Positions 36,434 to 46,000 of a DNA stretch of 64,000 bases are shown in pieces. The position numbers and the translations under genes are program-made. The DNA is from Solirubrum koreensis (GTDB lineage Bacteria; Bacteroidota; Bacteroidia; Cytophagales; Hymenobacteraceae), in the NCBI RefSeq assembly GCF_039541855.1, contig NZ_BAABHA010000013.1:68523-132522 (forward strand). The letters are read 5' to 3'. The number at the start of each line of letters is the position of its first letter. Positions within the stretch are counted from its first letter, which is position 1. Below the pieces are notes generated by a model. That model was not told where the DNA came from. It saw only the letters and a program-made list of their open reading frames with translations, and did not search any database.

Positions 36434-39400
36434 TCAGCTCAAGTGCGCCTTAATGTCTTCTATCAGCTCGCTGAATGTGTGCCGACGAGCAGGGTCCTGT
36501 ATGAACGCTTGCTCCACGCGGACTTTATTGTCGTTCAGCTTCGGGGTTTGCAACCGGATGGCACCAGGCGCTTTTTGGGCGATGGCTGTCAACTGCTGGA
36601 TTTCAGTCGCTACTTCAGCGAAATCGGTGGCCAAGTTCCGCAAATAAACAAGGTGCTCTTGCACGTAAGGGGCATCAACTTGGTCGGCATCCCGGTCGCG
36701 GCCAATGACACAAAGGGCAAAAGGAGGCTCCTGCTGAGCCGCTTGCCGGGCCTGGGAAATGGCCAAGTGGATCGGCTGGGGCTCGTTGTGGAGTAGCCGG
36801 TAGGATTTCAACTCAATCAGAAACCGTTTTCCATTGTCGGTATTGACTATTTCGAAATCGTAGGCCCCAATACCCTTAAAATTGATGCGGGTGGTTGCTT
36901 CGCCTGGGATGACTTCCCCGGCAATACCGGCCAGTTTCAGGGCGTTGCGAAAAGCCTCTTCCATTAGGGCACCAATGCGCTGCAGAAAGCGGAAGCTGGC
37001 CGTAAACTCGTGTTCTTCCTCTACAAGGTGCAGTAGCTCCTGCAGTTGGTGGTCGGTGAGATAGGCGGAGATAGTGAGCAGCTTGGAAAGCCGCTTTTCG
37101 TCTTTGAGCAGCTCCACAACGGCGCGGCCATGCTGGCCCTGACCTACGGCTAAGGCGAAAAAGATGGTGTTTGCCTGCGCTACAAACTGCGGGAGCAACA
37201 CAGCGGCTTCCGCGTGGTGAATGTGGCACCAGTCGATGAGGCGCATAAGAGGAACATGATGCGCCTGGTAGTCGGCGACCCCTATACCGTTGGTGCGCTG
37301 CATAATGGCGCTACCCAGGTCTAGCCGCTTGTATGTACTGTCCAGACGCAGACGCAAGCCATCGGCTAGCAGCAGCGCGTTCCAATCGGCGGCATCCAGC
37401 AGCTGTAGTACCGCCAGTAACTCTTCGTCGAGCGGCTCGTCGGCCGTGCCGTTGTGGTGCAGGTCGGTGAGCTTGCGCAACTGCCCGCGGCGGTTAGGCA
37501 CGATGGGCATCTCGCGCAGCAATGCTTCAAACCCGGCCTCTTGCAGAAAGTACAGGTAGCCATCTAGCCAGTTCATGGTGGCGGCTTCGGATAGGTCGAG
37601 GGCAGCGGCCAAGCCAGTGACGGACACCGTAGCTGCCAGACGCCGGTTTACCAGCCGCACCAGCAAGCGGGTGGCGTTGCCGAAGTAGAACCCGGCCAGC
37701 GTAGCTACAGGCGTAATCTGGCCGGCATCAGGCAGCAGGGCGCTGGCAAATTCGTAGAGCTGGCTGTAATGGGCATCTTCTTTCGACTCCGGGGCTTTCA
37801 GCCGGACGATGCGCAACAGGATTTGCTCGGCCCGGAGGGAGTCTTGCAGAAACTCCTCCTTGGTCAGCAGTGTGTTCAGGGCTTCGGAGGCCGCCGCCAA
37901 GTTTTTCTCGGGGTGGGCATGCCCGGGCAGCGTTATTTGCTCGTGCATGAGCTTGGCGTACCAGTCGTCGCCCAGGTCGCGCAGCAAGTCCAGCACCTCG
38001 GTCGGAATGGGGGCATCCGCCGGCTCGGTGTGCAGGCTATTGAGCGTGTACAGCTTACCATACTTGCTTGGTACGATGGCGTGCGCCTTCAGCATCGGCT
38101 CCAGCAGCTCGCGCTTGGCCAGGAAGCGGTACAGCTCATTCAGCCAGTCATAGGCATTGGGGGCAGCAGCGCCCGCCACCTCGTACAACTGCAACTGGCT
38201 GACATCACCGGCCGCCGCCACTTCTACCAGCATATTTTCGAGGCTGTATACCAAACTTTGCGGACCCCAACTGGGCAGCTCGTCGGCCAACCCTAGCACG
38301 TCTATCCAGCGCTGGGCGATGTCGGAACGCGGCACCCTGGCCGGACCTAGTAGGGGGGCTGCCAGTGCCCACACCTCCTGATTGTCTGCGTGCGCAGCAT
38401 TGGACCTGAAATAGGGTATGCGCACCTGCGCTAGCGGTCGGGGCCCTTGCTCGGTTTCTACCAGCGGTAGGGCTACTAGCTTTTCGCGCCATGCCTGCTG
38501 CAGGCCGCTGTACCACTTGCGGGCATCGGGCTCCAGGTTGGCCGCGGCTCCGGGCAACCCGGTCGTAGCAAGTAGGTAAGTATTGCGGGCTTCACGCGCC
38601 AGCAGCCACTCGGTGAAGCGCAAGGAGGCATCGCGCGCGGCTAGCAGCAGCGTGCGGTTATGCTGTGGCTCCAGCGTGTCGCCGGTCAGCAGAATACCGT
38701 CGCGTGGCTCCGTGGGGTAAAGCGTTTTCCCATTCAGCACGAAGGGAAGGTGGTAGCTGTCGGTGCCGATAAGCGGAAAGTCGCGATACAGCGTGGGCGG
38801 CGGCAGCCGCTCATTTGGCAGCAGCGCAAAGTCGCGGGCCAGGTCGGCGCGGGCTTCGCGAATGTCGAGCAATTGCCAGCCTTCAAAATCGGCAACTTCC
38901 AGCGAAAGTTGCAAGCTGTTGGTGAGGTATGTCGCAAAGCTGCGCACCGTCTGACTTCCCTGCCGGGCATTTTCAATTGTTACCTCGTAGCGGACCACCT
39001 TTTCCTCCGCTGTGACGTCAATACTGGTGAGAGCTTGGCAGCGATACACGTATTTGGTATCGGCCGCCTCGTTGATAATACGAACCTGCTTGATTTGGGG
39101 CAGGTTGATGAGCGTGTAGGGCAGGGTGTTGACCAAATCGGCCACCCCCACCTGGGCGGCTCGCTGTTGTTCTTCTCCGCCTAGGTAGTAGGTAAAGACC
39201 GTGGGGTGGTCGGCCGCCATGCTATCGGCGGTGGCGGGTAATTCTTCAAATGCTTCGCCGGTGGGCCCTTCTTCGCTTTCCAAAGCTTCGACCAGCTGCC
39301 GAGCCGCCGCAATTTTGGGCATGAGGGCTTCGGAGCTGGCAGCCGACCGGTCCAGCGGCAACCGGACTAACCATTTACGGTCCCGGTTATCGACAGCCAC

Positions 39401-39769
39401 TCCTTCCACCTGCACTTCTTCGGCCAGCAAATGGGTGCTGATGAAGCCGGTGCCGAACTTGCCCGTTTCCTCCGGGTTGCGCCCCGCTGAATCTTTAGTG
39501 CTGACCTGGAGCACCAGCCCATAGAGATTATCCAGCGAAAAAGGCTCGCCGTCGTGGGAAAAGCGCAGCTCGCGGGGGCTTAGTCGGATTTCTATCGACA
39601 CGCCGCCCGGGTGTGTATTGGGAATGTCCTTGGCGTTCTGCATCAACTCCCAAATCCAGCGGCGGCGGGATTTGCCGGCCTCGTTGCGAACCGTGCGCAG
39701 GTGCTGAATAATTTTATCGGCGTGTTGTTTGAGGTCGTAATATTGTCCTCGGGTAAGCGCTGCGGGCAT
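36434..39769 (-). CDS. sacsin/Hsp90-like ATPase with nuclease-like C-terminus
   Basis: A 1111-residue protein. The N-terminal 130 residues are a GHKL ATPase of the sacsin type: WIWELMQNAKDIPN (N-box), FSHDGEPFSLDNLYGL, then ETGKFGTGFISTHLL. A long helical middle follows. Near the C-terminus IGAYDFEIVN and KRFLIELKSYRL give the D/E...ExK pattern of PD-(D/E)XK-like (DUF3883/NERD-like) nucleases. Hsp90-type ATPase plus nuclease is a recurrent architecture in defence islands. The ATG at 39769 gives a clean N-terminus; an open extension to 39826 is less likely. It converges on the ssp operon and diverges from the DUF4365 gene. Confidence 0.8.
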   Translation of the reverse strand: MPAALTRGQYYDLKQHADKIIQHLRTVRNEAGKSRRRWIWELMQNAKDIPNTHPGGVSIEIRLSPRELRFSHDGEPFSLDNLYGLVLQVSTKDSAGRNPEETGKFGTGFISTHLLAEEVQVEGVAVDNRDRKWLVRLPLDRSAASSEALMPKIAAARQLVEALESEEGPTGEAFEELPATADSMAADHPTVFTYYLGGEEQQRAAQVGVADLVNTLPYTLINLPQIKQVRIINEAADTKYVYRCQALTSIDVTAEEKVVRYEVTIENARQGSQTVRSFATYLTNSLQLSLEVADFEGWQLLDIREARADLARDFALLPNERLPPPTLYRDFPLIGTDSYHLPFVLNGKTLYPTEPRDGILLTGDTLEPQHNRTLLLAARDASLRFTEWLLAREARNTYLLATTGLPGAAANLEPDARKWYSGLQQAWREKLVALPLVETEQGPRPLAQVRIPYFRSNAAHADNQEVWALAAPLLGPARVPRSDIAQRWIDVLGLADELPSWGPQSLVYSLENMLVEVAAAGDVSQLQLYEVAGAAAPNAYDWLNELYRFLAKRELLEPMLKAHAIVPSKYGKLYTLNSLHTEPADAPIPTEVLDLLRDLGDDWYAKLMHEQITLPGHAHPEKNLAAASEALNTLLTKEEFLQDSLRAEQILLRIVRLKAPESKEDAHYSQLYEFASALLPDAGQITPVATLAGFYFGNATRLLVRLVNRRLAATVSVTGLAAALDLSEAATMNWLDGYLYFLQEAGFEALLREMPIVPNRRGQLRKLTDLHHNGTADEPLDEELLAVLQLLDAADWNALLLADGLRLRLDSTYKRLDLGSAIMQRTNGIGVADYQAHHVPLMRLIDWCHIHHAEAAVLLPQFVAQANTIFFALAVGQGQHGRAVVELLKDEKRLSKLLTISAYLTDHQLQELLHLVEEEHEFTASFRFLQRIGALMEEAFRNALKLAGIAGEVIPGEATTRINFKGIGAYDFEIVNTDNGKRFLIELKSYRLLHNEPQPIHLAISQARQAAQQEPPFALCVIGRDRDADQVDAPYVQEHLVYLRNLATDFAEVATEIQQLTAIAQKAPGAIRLQTPKLNDNKVRVEQAFIQDPARRHTFSELIEDIKAHLS

Positions 39770-39942
39770 AAGCAAGTTGAGCAAGAAAATACCAGGCGCA
39801 ATTGTACGCCTAAATTTTTCCTGCATCGGCCATCGCTTGTTCCAAAGCCAGTTACAAATACCTGGCCCCAGCCTGCGCTACTACGGCCGCCGTAATAAAC
39901 AGCAGTCCTTACTTAATTTCAACATCAGTCAGAATCTCTTCC

Positions 39943-41970
39943 ATGGCCTTTGCAGACACTCCTACCGTTGATGACAGTTCGAAAAAAAGTGAGGAATCCG
40001 AATTGCTGGTAAAGAAGATTTTTACCAAGCGTAAGGGATTTATCAACCGGGAAGAGAAGCCCGACTATGGTGTCGACCTGGATGTTGAATTAGTTTATGA
40101 TGGCGAAAATGCTTCGTCGCAGAAGTTTGCTATCCAGATAAAATCAGCAACCGAGCTAAAAAAGGTTGATAAAGACGATGAAACCTTTATCTCTTTCACC
40201 TTCAAAACATCTCGACTGGGTTATCTCTGCCGGCGTGCGCCGGGCTACGGCATCATAGTTCTGTATCACGACGACGGCAAGGGCGAAGGCACAGCTTACT
40301 ACGACTACGTCGACAGCATTGTCCGGCGCGTTGATGCCTACAATACCAATCCCGATTGGAAGCTTCAGGACTCGGTACAGATTTATATTCCCCTCACGCA
40401 AATTCTGGATGACACGGCGGCGGCAGGCATTCACGTAACGGTGGCGGGGCTTTACGAGCGGCACAACCTGATGCTACGGGCCCAAGGTCCCCGCTACAAT
40501 ATCCCCTACTTTGACACCGCACCAGCTGGCACGGTACCACCCATTGACTTCAACGACCCGGCGCAAGTAGCAGAGCAGCTTGAGAAACTAGGCGGGGCGC
40601 TTTTTAACGAGCAGGAATACGACATGCTGCGAAACCTGTTGGAGCGGTTGCCCGCGAGCCGGATTAGTCGCTCGGCACAATTAAGTTTCCTAGCGGCTAT
40701 CACCTATGACCAAATTGGTTTTCTGACGGAAGGAGAGTTCTACGTGACCAAAGGCCTGCGATTAGCAGCAGATTTGGACCCGGAATCTAGAATGTTGCTG
40801 GAGCTTACGCGCATCCGGCTGGCCTTTTTACGCGGCACAGTGAGCTCTGACTCCTATACCGATTCCCTCAATGACCTAGCCGCCACTTCAACCAACCCGT
40901 TAAATAGCTTGGTATTGCAAATAAATGTGCTGTACATGGCAGCAATTGCGGCCACCGATTCCAGCCAAAGCAAGCCCTTCGATGTGGCCGACGTTGAAGC
41001 CCTTTTTTCCAAGATTGAGGCCGCGCCGCTGGAGGAAGCCGACAAGGAGCTACTCAAACTCTATAATTCGGATGCCTTGCAGGTATATGCCAGCAACCTA
41101 TACCTTCAGCAAGGCTCCAATTTCAAGCTGCGGGAGCAGGCGGGCCGGGCCCCTTCCACGCAGGAACGGATGGCGGGTTATGAAGCCCTGATGGGCTGGC
41201 TGCGAAAGGCCAGCCAGTACGCGTATCAGGCGTATCACTATGCCCGCGACAACGGCAATACCCGCCTGCTGGCGTATGCCCAGCAGTATATCAGTCGGTT
41301 TTTTCTGAGCCTCGAATTTGATCGGCTCATGCTCACTCTCGACGAGCTGCAGGAACTGGATGCAGATACTACGACACAATATGAAAAGCACTTGTGGTTG
41401 GCTAGCGAGGCATACAACAATTTTGTGGCCCTGAAAATGGGCCAGGATGCTCATCGCACGGTCGGCATTATTTATGACTTACAGTTTATTTACACTGCTC
41501 GCTTCGACCGGCCGCTTGGCACCAAGCCTATTACGGAAACCAAGGACCTGCTACGACGCATTGAGGAGGACCACGATATTCCGCCCTTCGAGTCGGCTGT
41601 GGAGCGGGGCTATCAGGGCATGATGACAATGCTGCAACAAGCGCAGGGCCGGGAGTGGGCCGACATGAGCGAGGAACAGGTGAACACCTTTGCCCAGGCC
41701 GTCATGATAACGTATGACTTACCGCCAGAGCGGCTACCCAACGTCCTGGCCGACATTCAGAACCACCGGCTGTTTGAAGCAGCCTGCCAGGACAGAGCCA
41801 TCATCATGCTCCCGAACGATGACCACATGAATGACGCTGCGACAGCTTACACTGAGGTACCAACATACATTCTGGTTAACCGAATAACGGAGGTTGAAAC
41901 CAAGCCGTTTCAGGATGTCCGCGAGGTACTAGACCAACTGACTACCACCTTAAAAACACCACTTGTGTGA
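39943..41970 (+). CDS. DUF4365-domain protein with TPR-like C-terminus
   Basis: A 675-residue protein. The first 150 residues match DUF4365: LLVKKIFTKRKGFINREEK, then DYGVDLDVELV and KFAIQIKSATEL. The D...QxK pattern is that of a PD-(D/E)XK-related fold. The rest is helical and repeat-like, with many pairs of amphipathic helices (for example residues 210-480), resembling degenerate TPRs. DUF4365 proteins occur in defence islands and may be nucleases. It is divergent from the sacsin-like gene with 173 bp between, so the two may be regulated together. Confidence 0.8.
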   Translation: MAFADTPTVDDSSKKSEESELLVKKIFTKRKGFINREEKPDYGVDLDVELVYDGENASSQKFAIQIKSATELKKVDKDDETFISFTFKTSRLGYLCRRAPGYGIIVLYHDDGKGEGTAYYDYVDSIVRRVDAYNTNPDWKLQDSVQIYIPLTQILDDTAAAGIHVTVAGLYERHNLMLRAQGPRYNIPYFDTAPAGTVPPIDFNDPAQVAEQLEKLGGALFNEQEYDMLRNLLERLPASRISRSAQLSFLAAITYDQIGFLTEGEFYVTKGLRLAADLDPESRMLLELTRIRLAFLRGTVSSDSYTDSLNDLAATSTNPLNSLVLQINVLYMAAIAATDSSQSKPFDVADVEALFSKIEAAPLEEADKELLKLYNSDALQVYASNLYLQQGSNFKLREQAGRAPSTQERMAGYEALMGWLRKASQYAYQAYHYARDNGNTRLLAYAQQYISRFFLSLEFDRLMLTLDELQELDADTTTQYEKHLWLASEAYNNFVALKMGQDAHRTVGIIYDLQFIYTARFDRPLGTKPITETKDLLRRIEEDHDIPPFESAVERGYQGMMTMLQQAQGREWADMSEEQVNTFAQAVMITYDLPPERLPNVLADIQNHRLFEAACQDRAIIMLPNDDHMNDAATAYTEVPTYILVNRITEVETKPFQDVREVLDQLTTTLKTPLV

Positions 41971-41998
41971 AAAGACAAGCTGGCTCCGTTTTTAGAAA

Positions 41999-43357
41999 TT
42001 ACCGTTCAATGCCGCCATTATCGCTTCTAGAAACGCTGGCCGTGCTACGCTCCTGCACCGTAGGCGCCTTCTCCATAACACTCACCGCACTTTTCAGCTC
42101 ATCGAGCTGCCTGCTGCTGCTCAGGGCCGGAATCCGGTCAGCCACGTCGATGGACTTACCGACATTTTCCCGGTTCAACCCGCCAATAAATGGTGTGCGT
42201 TCAATGTGACAGGTAACCTCCTGCAGCCGGGCCGCGTCGAGCTCCTTCCCGTGCTCGCGCAGGGCTTGAGCAACATGGTTAGCGGCTTGCTTGAAAACGG
42301 CCTGGGCCTCCTCGTGAGTTTTGGGCGGCGGAGTCTTCGCTTCTGCCTCTTTTGCCACCGCCAATGTCTGAACTTGCTCGGCTGCGGCACGAAACCGCTT
42401 GGCATCCGTCTGGTCCTGCCGTGCGTCGGGACCCTGCAGCGCAGGATGCTTTATAATCTTCTCTGCCGCCTGCTGAAACTGCGCTAGATGGGTCTGGACT
42501 GCCGCCGGATTCAAGTTCGTTGCTTCAACGCCCTTACCCACCGCGACGCCCTTCTCATAATTGCCAGCACCGGGCATGTTGGCCACAATGTCCATCACCC
42601 GGTAGCCCGTTACCACCAGCTCGCGCCGGGCATCCATGGCCTGCATCTGCGGAGATAAGTCCGCCAGTGGCCGCGCCTGACTAGGGTCGCGCAGCCTTTC
42701 GGCTTCGATGCCGGGCGCCGGGCTAATCACCTGTTCAAACATTGCCTTCAGCGCCTGCAGGTTCTTCTCCGCTTCCTGGGGTGCGTGCGGTCGCACCATG
42801 GCCAGGTCACGCGCCCGGTTCAGCGTAGCCGGGTCGATGCGGGCAAAGTCGACCTGGTAGCCGGCTTCCTTGCCCAGCTGCACAAACGTGGCCTGCAGCG
42901 TGCGCCCGTTGCCGTCCCGAAACGCGTGGGTGTGGTTGTACTGGTCGAGGTAGTAGGCGGCGCGCTCGGCAAACTTCTCCTCCGACAGCCCCTTCAGGTA
43001 ATTCTCCTTACCCAGCTGCTCACCGATGGCATTCAGGCGCGGCTCAATCTCCTTGAAGGGTGCGTAGGTCATCGTTTCCTTGAAGCCGGTGACGTACGTC
43101 GGCTTGTGCCCCTGAAACTCCCGGTCGGCCCGGGTTTCGCCGGCCCAGGGGTACACGCCTTCAAACAGCTTCTGGTGCACCTGCTTGAGGTGGGCGTGGT
43201 CGTAGCGCCCGCCGGGGATGCCGCCTTGCACATTGAGCCGCTGCAGGCGTAGGAGTGAGGAGTCGGTTTCGGCCTGGGCCAGTTGCTGGGGGTCGGTAAT
43301 GCCCAACCGGTTTATCCGCACCCCGTGCTCGTCGCTGAATCGGTCGCCGGCTACCAT
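41999..43357 (-). CDS. VbhT-like Fic-domain toxin with altered active-site motif
   Basis: A 452-residue protein. Residues 1-200 form a Fic domain: LKQVHQKLFEGVYPWAGETR, the flap region, and the active loop HAFRDGNGRTLQ near residue 143. The usual motif is HxFxxGNGRxxR; here the last Arg is Gln. The catalytic His, Asp and first Arg are kept. The C-terminal 220 residues are helical and charged and could be a translocation or partner domain. Its ATG overlaps the stop of the VbhA-like antitoxin gene by one base (TGATG). It lies at the end of the mobilisation operon, behind the coupling-protein gene, as in conjugative plasmids that carry VbhA/VbhT. Confidence 0.88.
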   Translation of the reverse strand: MVAGDRFSDEHGVRINRLGITDPQQLAQAETDSSLLRLQRLNVQGGIPGGRYDHAHLKQVHQKLFEGVYPWAGETRADREFQGHKPTYVTGFKETMTYAPFKEIEPRLNAIGEQLGKENYLKGLSEEKFAERAAYYLDQYNHTHAFRDGNGRTLQATFVQLGKEAGYQVDFARIDPATLNRARDLAMVRPHAPQEAEKNLQALKAMFEQVISPAPGIEAERLRDPSQARPLADLSPQMQAMDARRELVVTGYRVMDIVANMPGAGNYEKGVAVGKGVEATNLNPAAVQTHLAQFQQAAEKIIKHPALQGPDARQDQTDAKRFRAAAEQVQTLAVAKEAEAKTPPPKTHEEAQAVFKQAANHVAQALREHGKELDAARLQEVTCHIERTPFIGGLNRENVGKSIDVADRIPALSSSRQLDELKSAVSVMEKAPTVQERSTASVSRSDNGGIER

Positions 43358-43629
43358 CAGCGCACCGGGTTAGGCTCGGAGGTAGCAGAGCTGGCTGCCG
43401 GCCGGTAACGGGCCAGCAGCATGGCGTCGGTGAGCTCAATGGCCTCCTCGATGCTTATCTCACCGTCCACGTGCCGCTGCATGATGGCCAGGGCCTCCGG
43501 GCTGGGCGCGGGACCGTTGCTCATCAGGATGGCAATGGAATTGTTGGCGTGCCGCTCGCGCTCCTGGCGGGCAGTCAGCTGTTCGGGGGTGAGGCCGGTC
43601 GGGGCGGGCGTGAAAAAGGATTTCATCAT
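43357..43629 (-). CDS. VbhA-like Fic antitoxin lacking the inhibitory glutamate
   Basis: A 90-residue protein. The C-terminal half (MQRHVDGEISIEEAIELTDAM) matches the VbhA antitoxin family, with its conserved GEI(S/T)xEEA segment. The inhibitory helix that precedes it normally reads (S/T)xxxE(G/N); here the equivalent stretch is NNSIAILMSNG, with Leu at the Glu position. That Glu normally blocks the second Arg of the Fic motif, which is also absent in the neighbouring toxin. It is coupled to the toxin gene by TGATG. Confidence 0.75.
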   Translation of the reverse strand: MMKSFFTPAPTGLTPEQLTARQERERHANNSIAILMSNGPAPSPEALAIMQRHVDGEISIEEAIELTDAMLLARYRPAASSATSEPNPVR

Positions 43630-43707
43630 GGGAATTGGGTGTGGATGATGGGTACTTACTCAACAGCAAAAAGGGCCTAAACGTCGCTTTTCGCAGGGCT
43701 TTTGAGG

Positions 43708-45963
43708 CTAATCCACCTCATTCTTTGTGCCTACGGCTAAGGTGTTTGCGTGCAGGGCTAGGGTTTCTTTCACCTGCTGGCTCACCCGCCGGTAGTTCTC
43801 CTGCACCACCGTCGACAAGGCGGCACTGTCTTCTTCACTGGTCCCAAACGTGGCCACGGCGTGCAGGGGAAACCGCTCCTGGGTGGCGTCGGCCCGGGAG
43901 ATGACGCCCTGGAAGAAGGTGCGCTCGGTTTCCACCGTCTGCCCGATAAACTCGCCCTGCTGCAGGCCGATGGCGTCCTGCACCCGCACCAGGTTGCGCT
44001 CCTGGTAGCTGGTGCTCAGGTTGGAGCTGTGGCTGCCGTGGCTGCCGGCCCCGCCCTGGCTTTTGCCGGTGCTGGTGCTGTGCATCTGCTTGTCCTCGCG
44101 GCCCACGAGCTCGGAAATGAACTTGGCCGTGTCGAGCGAGTTGACCTTGCCGAAAAACTGGTTGTTGAGGTTGGAAACCATAACCTTCATCTTTTCAGGG
44201 CCATAGGCGTCGGTCATTTGTGCCAGGTCCTGGGTCATGTAGATGGTGGCCACCTTGTTGCTGCGGGCGGTGGCCGGCAGCAGCTCCAGCCCCGGCACGT
44301 ACACCGTGGCGGCCTCATCGAGGAACACGTAGCTGCGGTGCTTGTGCTGCTGGTTCATGAGCTTGATGGCCACGGTAATGATGCAGCTGACCACCGGGGA
44401 GAAGGTTTCCTTCAATGTCGGGTCGTTGCCGATGCAGAGCAGCGCCGGTTGCTTCGGGTCGTTCAGGTTCAGAGAGAATCCCTCCCCTTTCGCCTCATCA
44501 GGCGTGAGCACCCACACGATTTCCGGGGAGTTGATGCGGTTCAGTATCACCTGCAGCGTGCCCACCACGGCGGCTACCTGCTTCTCGGCCCGCTGCTCGA
44601 CGGCTGTGACAATACTGCGCACCATGCCGGCGCACTCCGGGTCGGTTTCCAGCATCGAGAGCACGTGCTTGAAGTCCTTGTGCACGGCCGTGGCCACCAC
44701 GTGGGGAATTGTGCAGTAGCGGGGGAAGTGCTTTTTGTAAAACCAGATGATGCCCGTCAGGTAAGCCACCGCGCTGATGTCGAAGAACTCCATCTTGCGG
44801 ATGCTGGCCGGGTTGAGGTTGTTGATGATGGCCCGCGAGTACTCCTCGGCAAAGGCCACCACCGGCATGTCCTCGGCCCGCAGCGGGTTCACCCGCTCGC
44901 TCCGGGTCAGGTCGCGGAAGTTGATGACGTGCAGCACCACCGCCGGCTCGGGCTCTCCATTGGGCAACAGCCGCGGCGGGCGCTGCCGGTGCCCGGCCAG
45001 CTCCAGCGCCTTCTGCGCTACTTCGGCCAGCACCGGAAACTTGAAGTCGTAGATGAGCCCGGCAAAATTCTTGGCCGCCAGCTGCTCGATGAGCGGCTCC
45101 CCGATGGAGAAGGTCTTGCCCGCCCCAGCGCCGCCGAGCACCAGCACGCCGCGGTAGGGATTGGGTACGTTCACCCAACCGCCCCCTTCCGTGGGCAGGT
45201 TGAATCCGTCAGGCGTCTCCAGCTTCCTGCGCTCCACGCTGAGCCCAAACTCCGGGCTCTTGGTCGCGGCCCGCAGCAGCCCCACCACAAAGCCGCAGGC
45301 CAGCGCCATCGTTACCGCAAGAGGGTAGCCCACCCGGATAAAGCCCGGCAAGTAGGAAGCCACGGTGAGCAGCACGTAGGCACTGAGCAGAAACAATCCC
45401 GCGCAGCTGGCCACGACCACACGTACGGCTTCAGGCCGAAGCGGCTTGCGCCGGGCCGGGCCGCCGGGTTTGCGCTCAGGTGCCGGCAGCACGAATACCA
45501 GCACCCCGGCCGCGAGCAGAACCAGCCCGCGCAAGTAGTCGCCGGCTGCGTCGTAGAACCGGCCCGCCTTGACCAGTAGTTTGCCTTTGAAGCCCTGCCC
45601 ATCGGTGGCCACGCGCAGCGCAGCTGCCCCTCCTCTGCTCACCACCTGGTCGCCGGCCCGGCTCGTGGCCGTGGCCAGCTCGGCGGCCGGCTTACCTACC
45701 ACCGGCGCCGCTTGCCGCTGCAGCCGCGCCCGGCGGGCCTCGGCCCGCTGCTGGTTGATGACGGCCATCCGGGCCGCCAAGCGCTGGGCGGGCGTCAGCC
45801 TGGGAGCCTGCGCGGCCTGGTGCTGGGCAGCGCGGGCCGCCGCTAATTCCGCTGGGTGCTGCAGCACGTACCATTCGCCGGCCAGCAAGGCCAGCAGCAG
45901 CACGCCAATGAGCAGGCCGATGGATTGGGACTGGGCCGCCGGTCGAGGGGGTAAACTAGTCAT
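43708..45963 (-). CDS. VirD4/TraG-type coupling protein (T4CP)
   Basis: A 751-residue conjugation coupling ATPase. Two hydrophobic N-terminal regions (IGLLIGVLLLALLAGEWYVL, and a second hairpin near residues 185-255) anchor it in the inner membrane. Walker A is VLGGAGAGKTFSIGEPL and Walker B is SYVFLDEAATVYVPG, followed by ARSNKVATIYMTQDLAQM, as in TraG/TraD proteins. It links the relaxase-DNA complex to a type IV secretion channel. The start at 45963 is chosen because the frame beyond it runs through the relaxase gene in a shadow frame. No mating-pair genes are in the window, so the plasmid may be mobilisable or they lie outside. Confidence 0.92.
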   Translation of the reverse strand: MTSLPPRPAAQSQSIGLLIGVLLLALLAGEWYVLQHPAELAAARAAQHQAAQAPRLTPAQRLAARMAVINQQRAEARRARLQRQAAPVVGKPAAELATATSRAGDQVVSRGGAAALRVATDGQGFKGKLLVKAGRFYDAAGDYLRGLVLLAAGVLVFVLPAPERKPGGPARRKPLRPEAVRVVVASCAGLFLLSAYVLLTVASYLPGFIRVGYPLAVTMALACGFVVGLLRAATKSPEFGLSVERRKLETPDGFNLPTEGGGWVNVPNPYRGVLVLGGAGAGKTFSIGEPLIEQLAAKNFAGLIYDFKFPVLAEVAQKALELAGHRQRPPRLLPNGEPEPAVVLHVINFRDLTRSERVNPLRAEDMPVVAFAEEYSRAIINNLNPASIRKMEFFDISAVAYLTGIIWFYKKHFPRYCTIPHVVATAVHKDFKHVLSMLETDPECAGMVRSIVTAVEQRAEKQVAAVVGTLQVILNRINSPEIVWVLTPDEAKGEGFSLNLNDPKQPALLCIGNDPTLKETFSPVVSCIITVAIKLMNQQHKHRSYVFLDEAATVYVPGLELLPATARSNKVATIYMTQDLAQMTDAYGPEKMKVMVSNLNNQFFGKVNSLDTAKFISELVGREDKQMHSTSTGKSQGGAGSHGSHSSNLSTSYQERNLVRVQDAIGLQQGEFIGQTVETERTFFQGVISRADATQERFPLHAVATFGTSEEDSAALSTVVQENYRRVSQQVKETLALHANTLAVGTKNEVD

Positions 45964-46000
45964 AGGGAAGTAGAAATGGGGAGTTGATTGCTGGCCGGGC

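Noticed and set aside
43861..45579. 572-residue plus-strand frame opposite the coupling-protein gene
   Set aside because: His/Gln/Arg-rich antisense shadow of the well-supported coupling protein.
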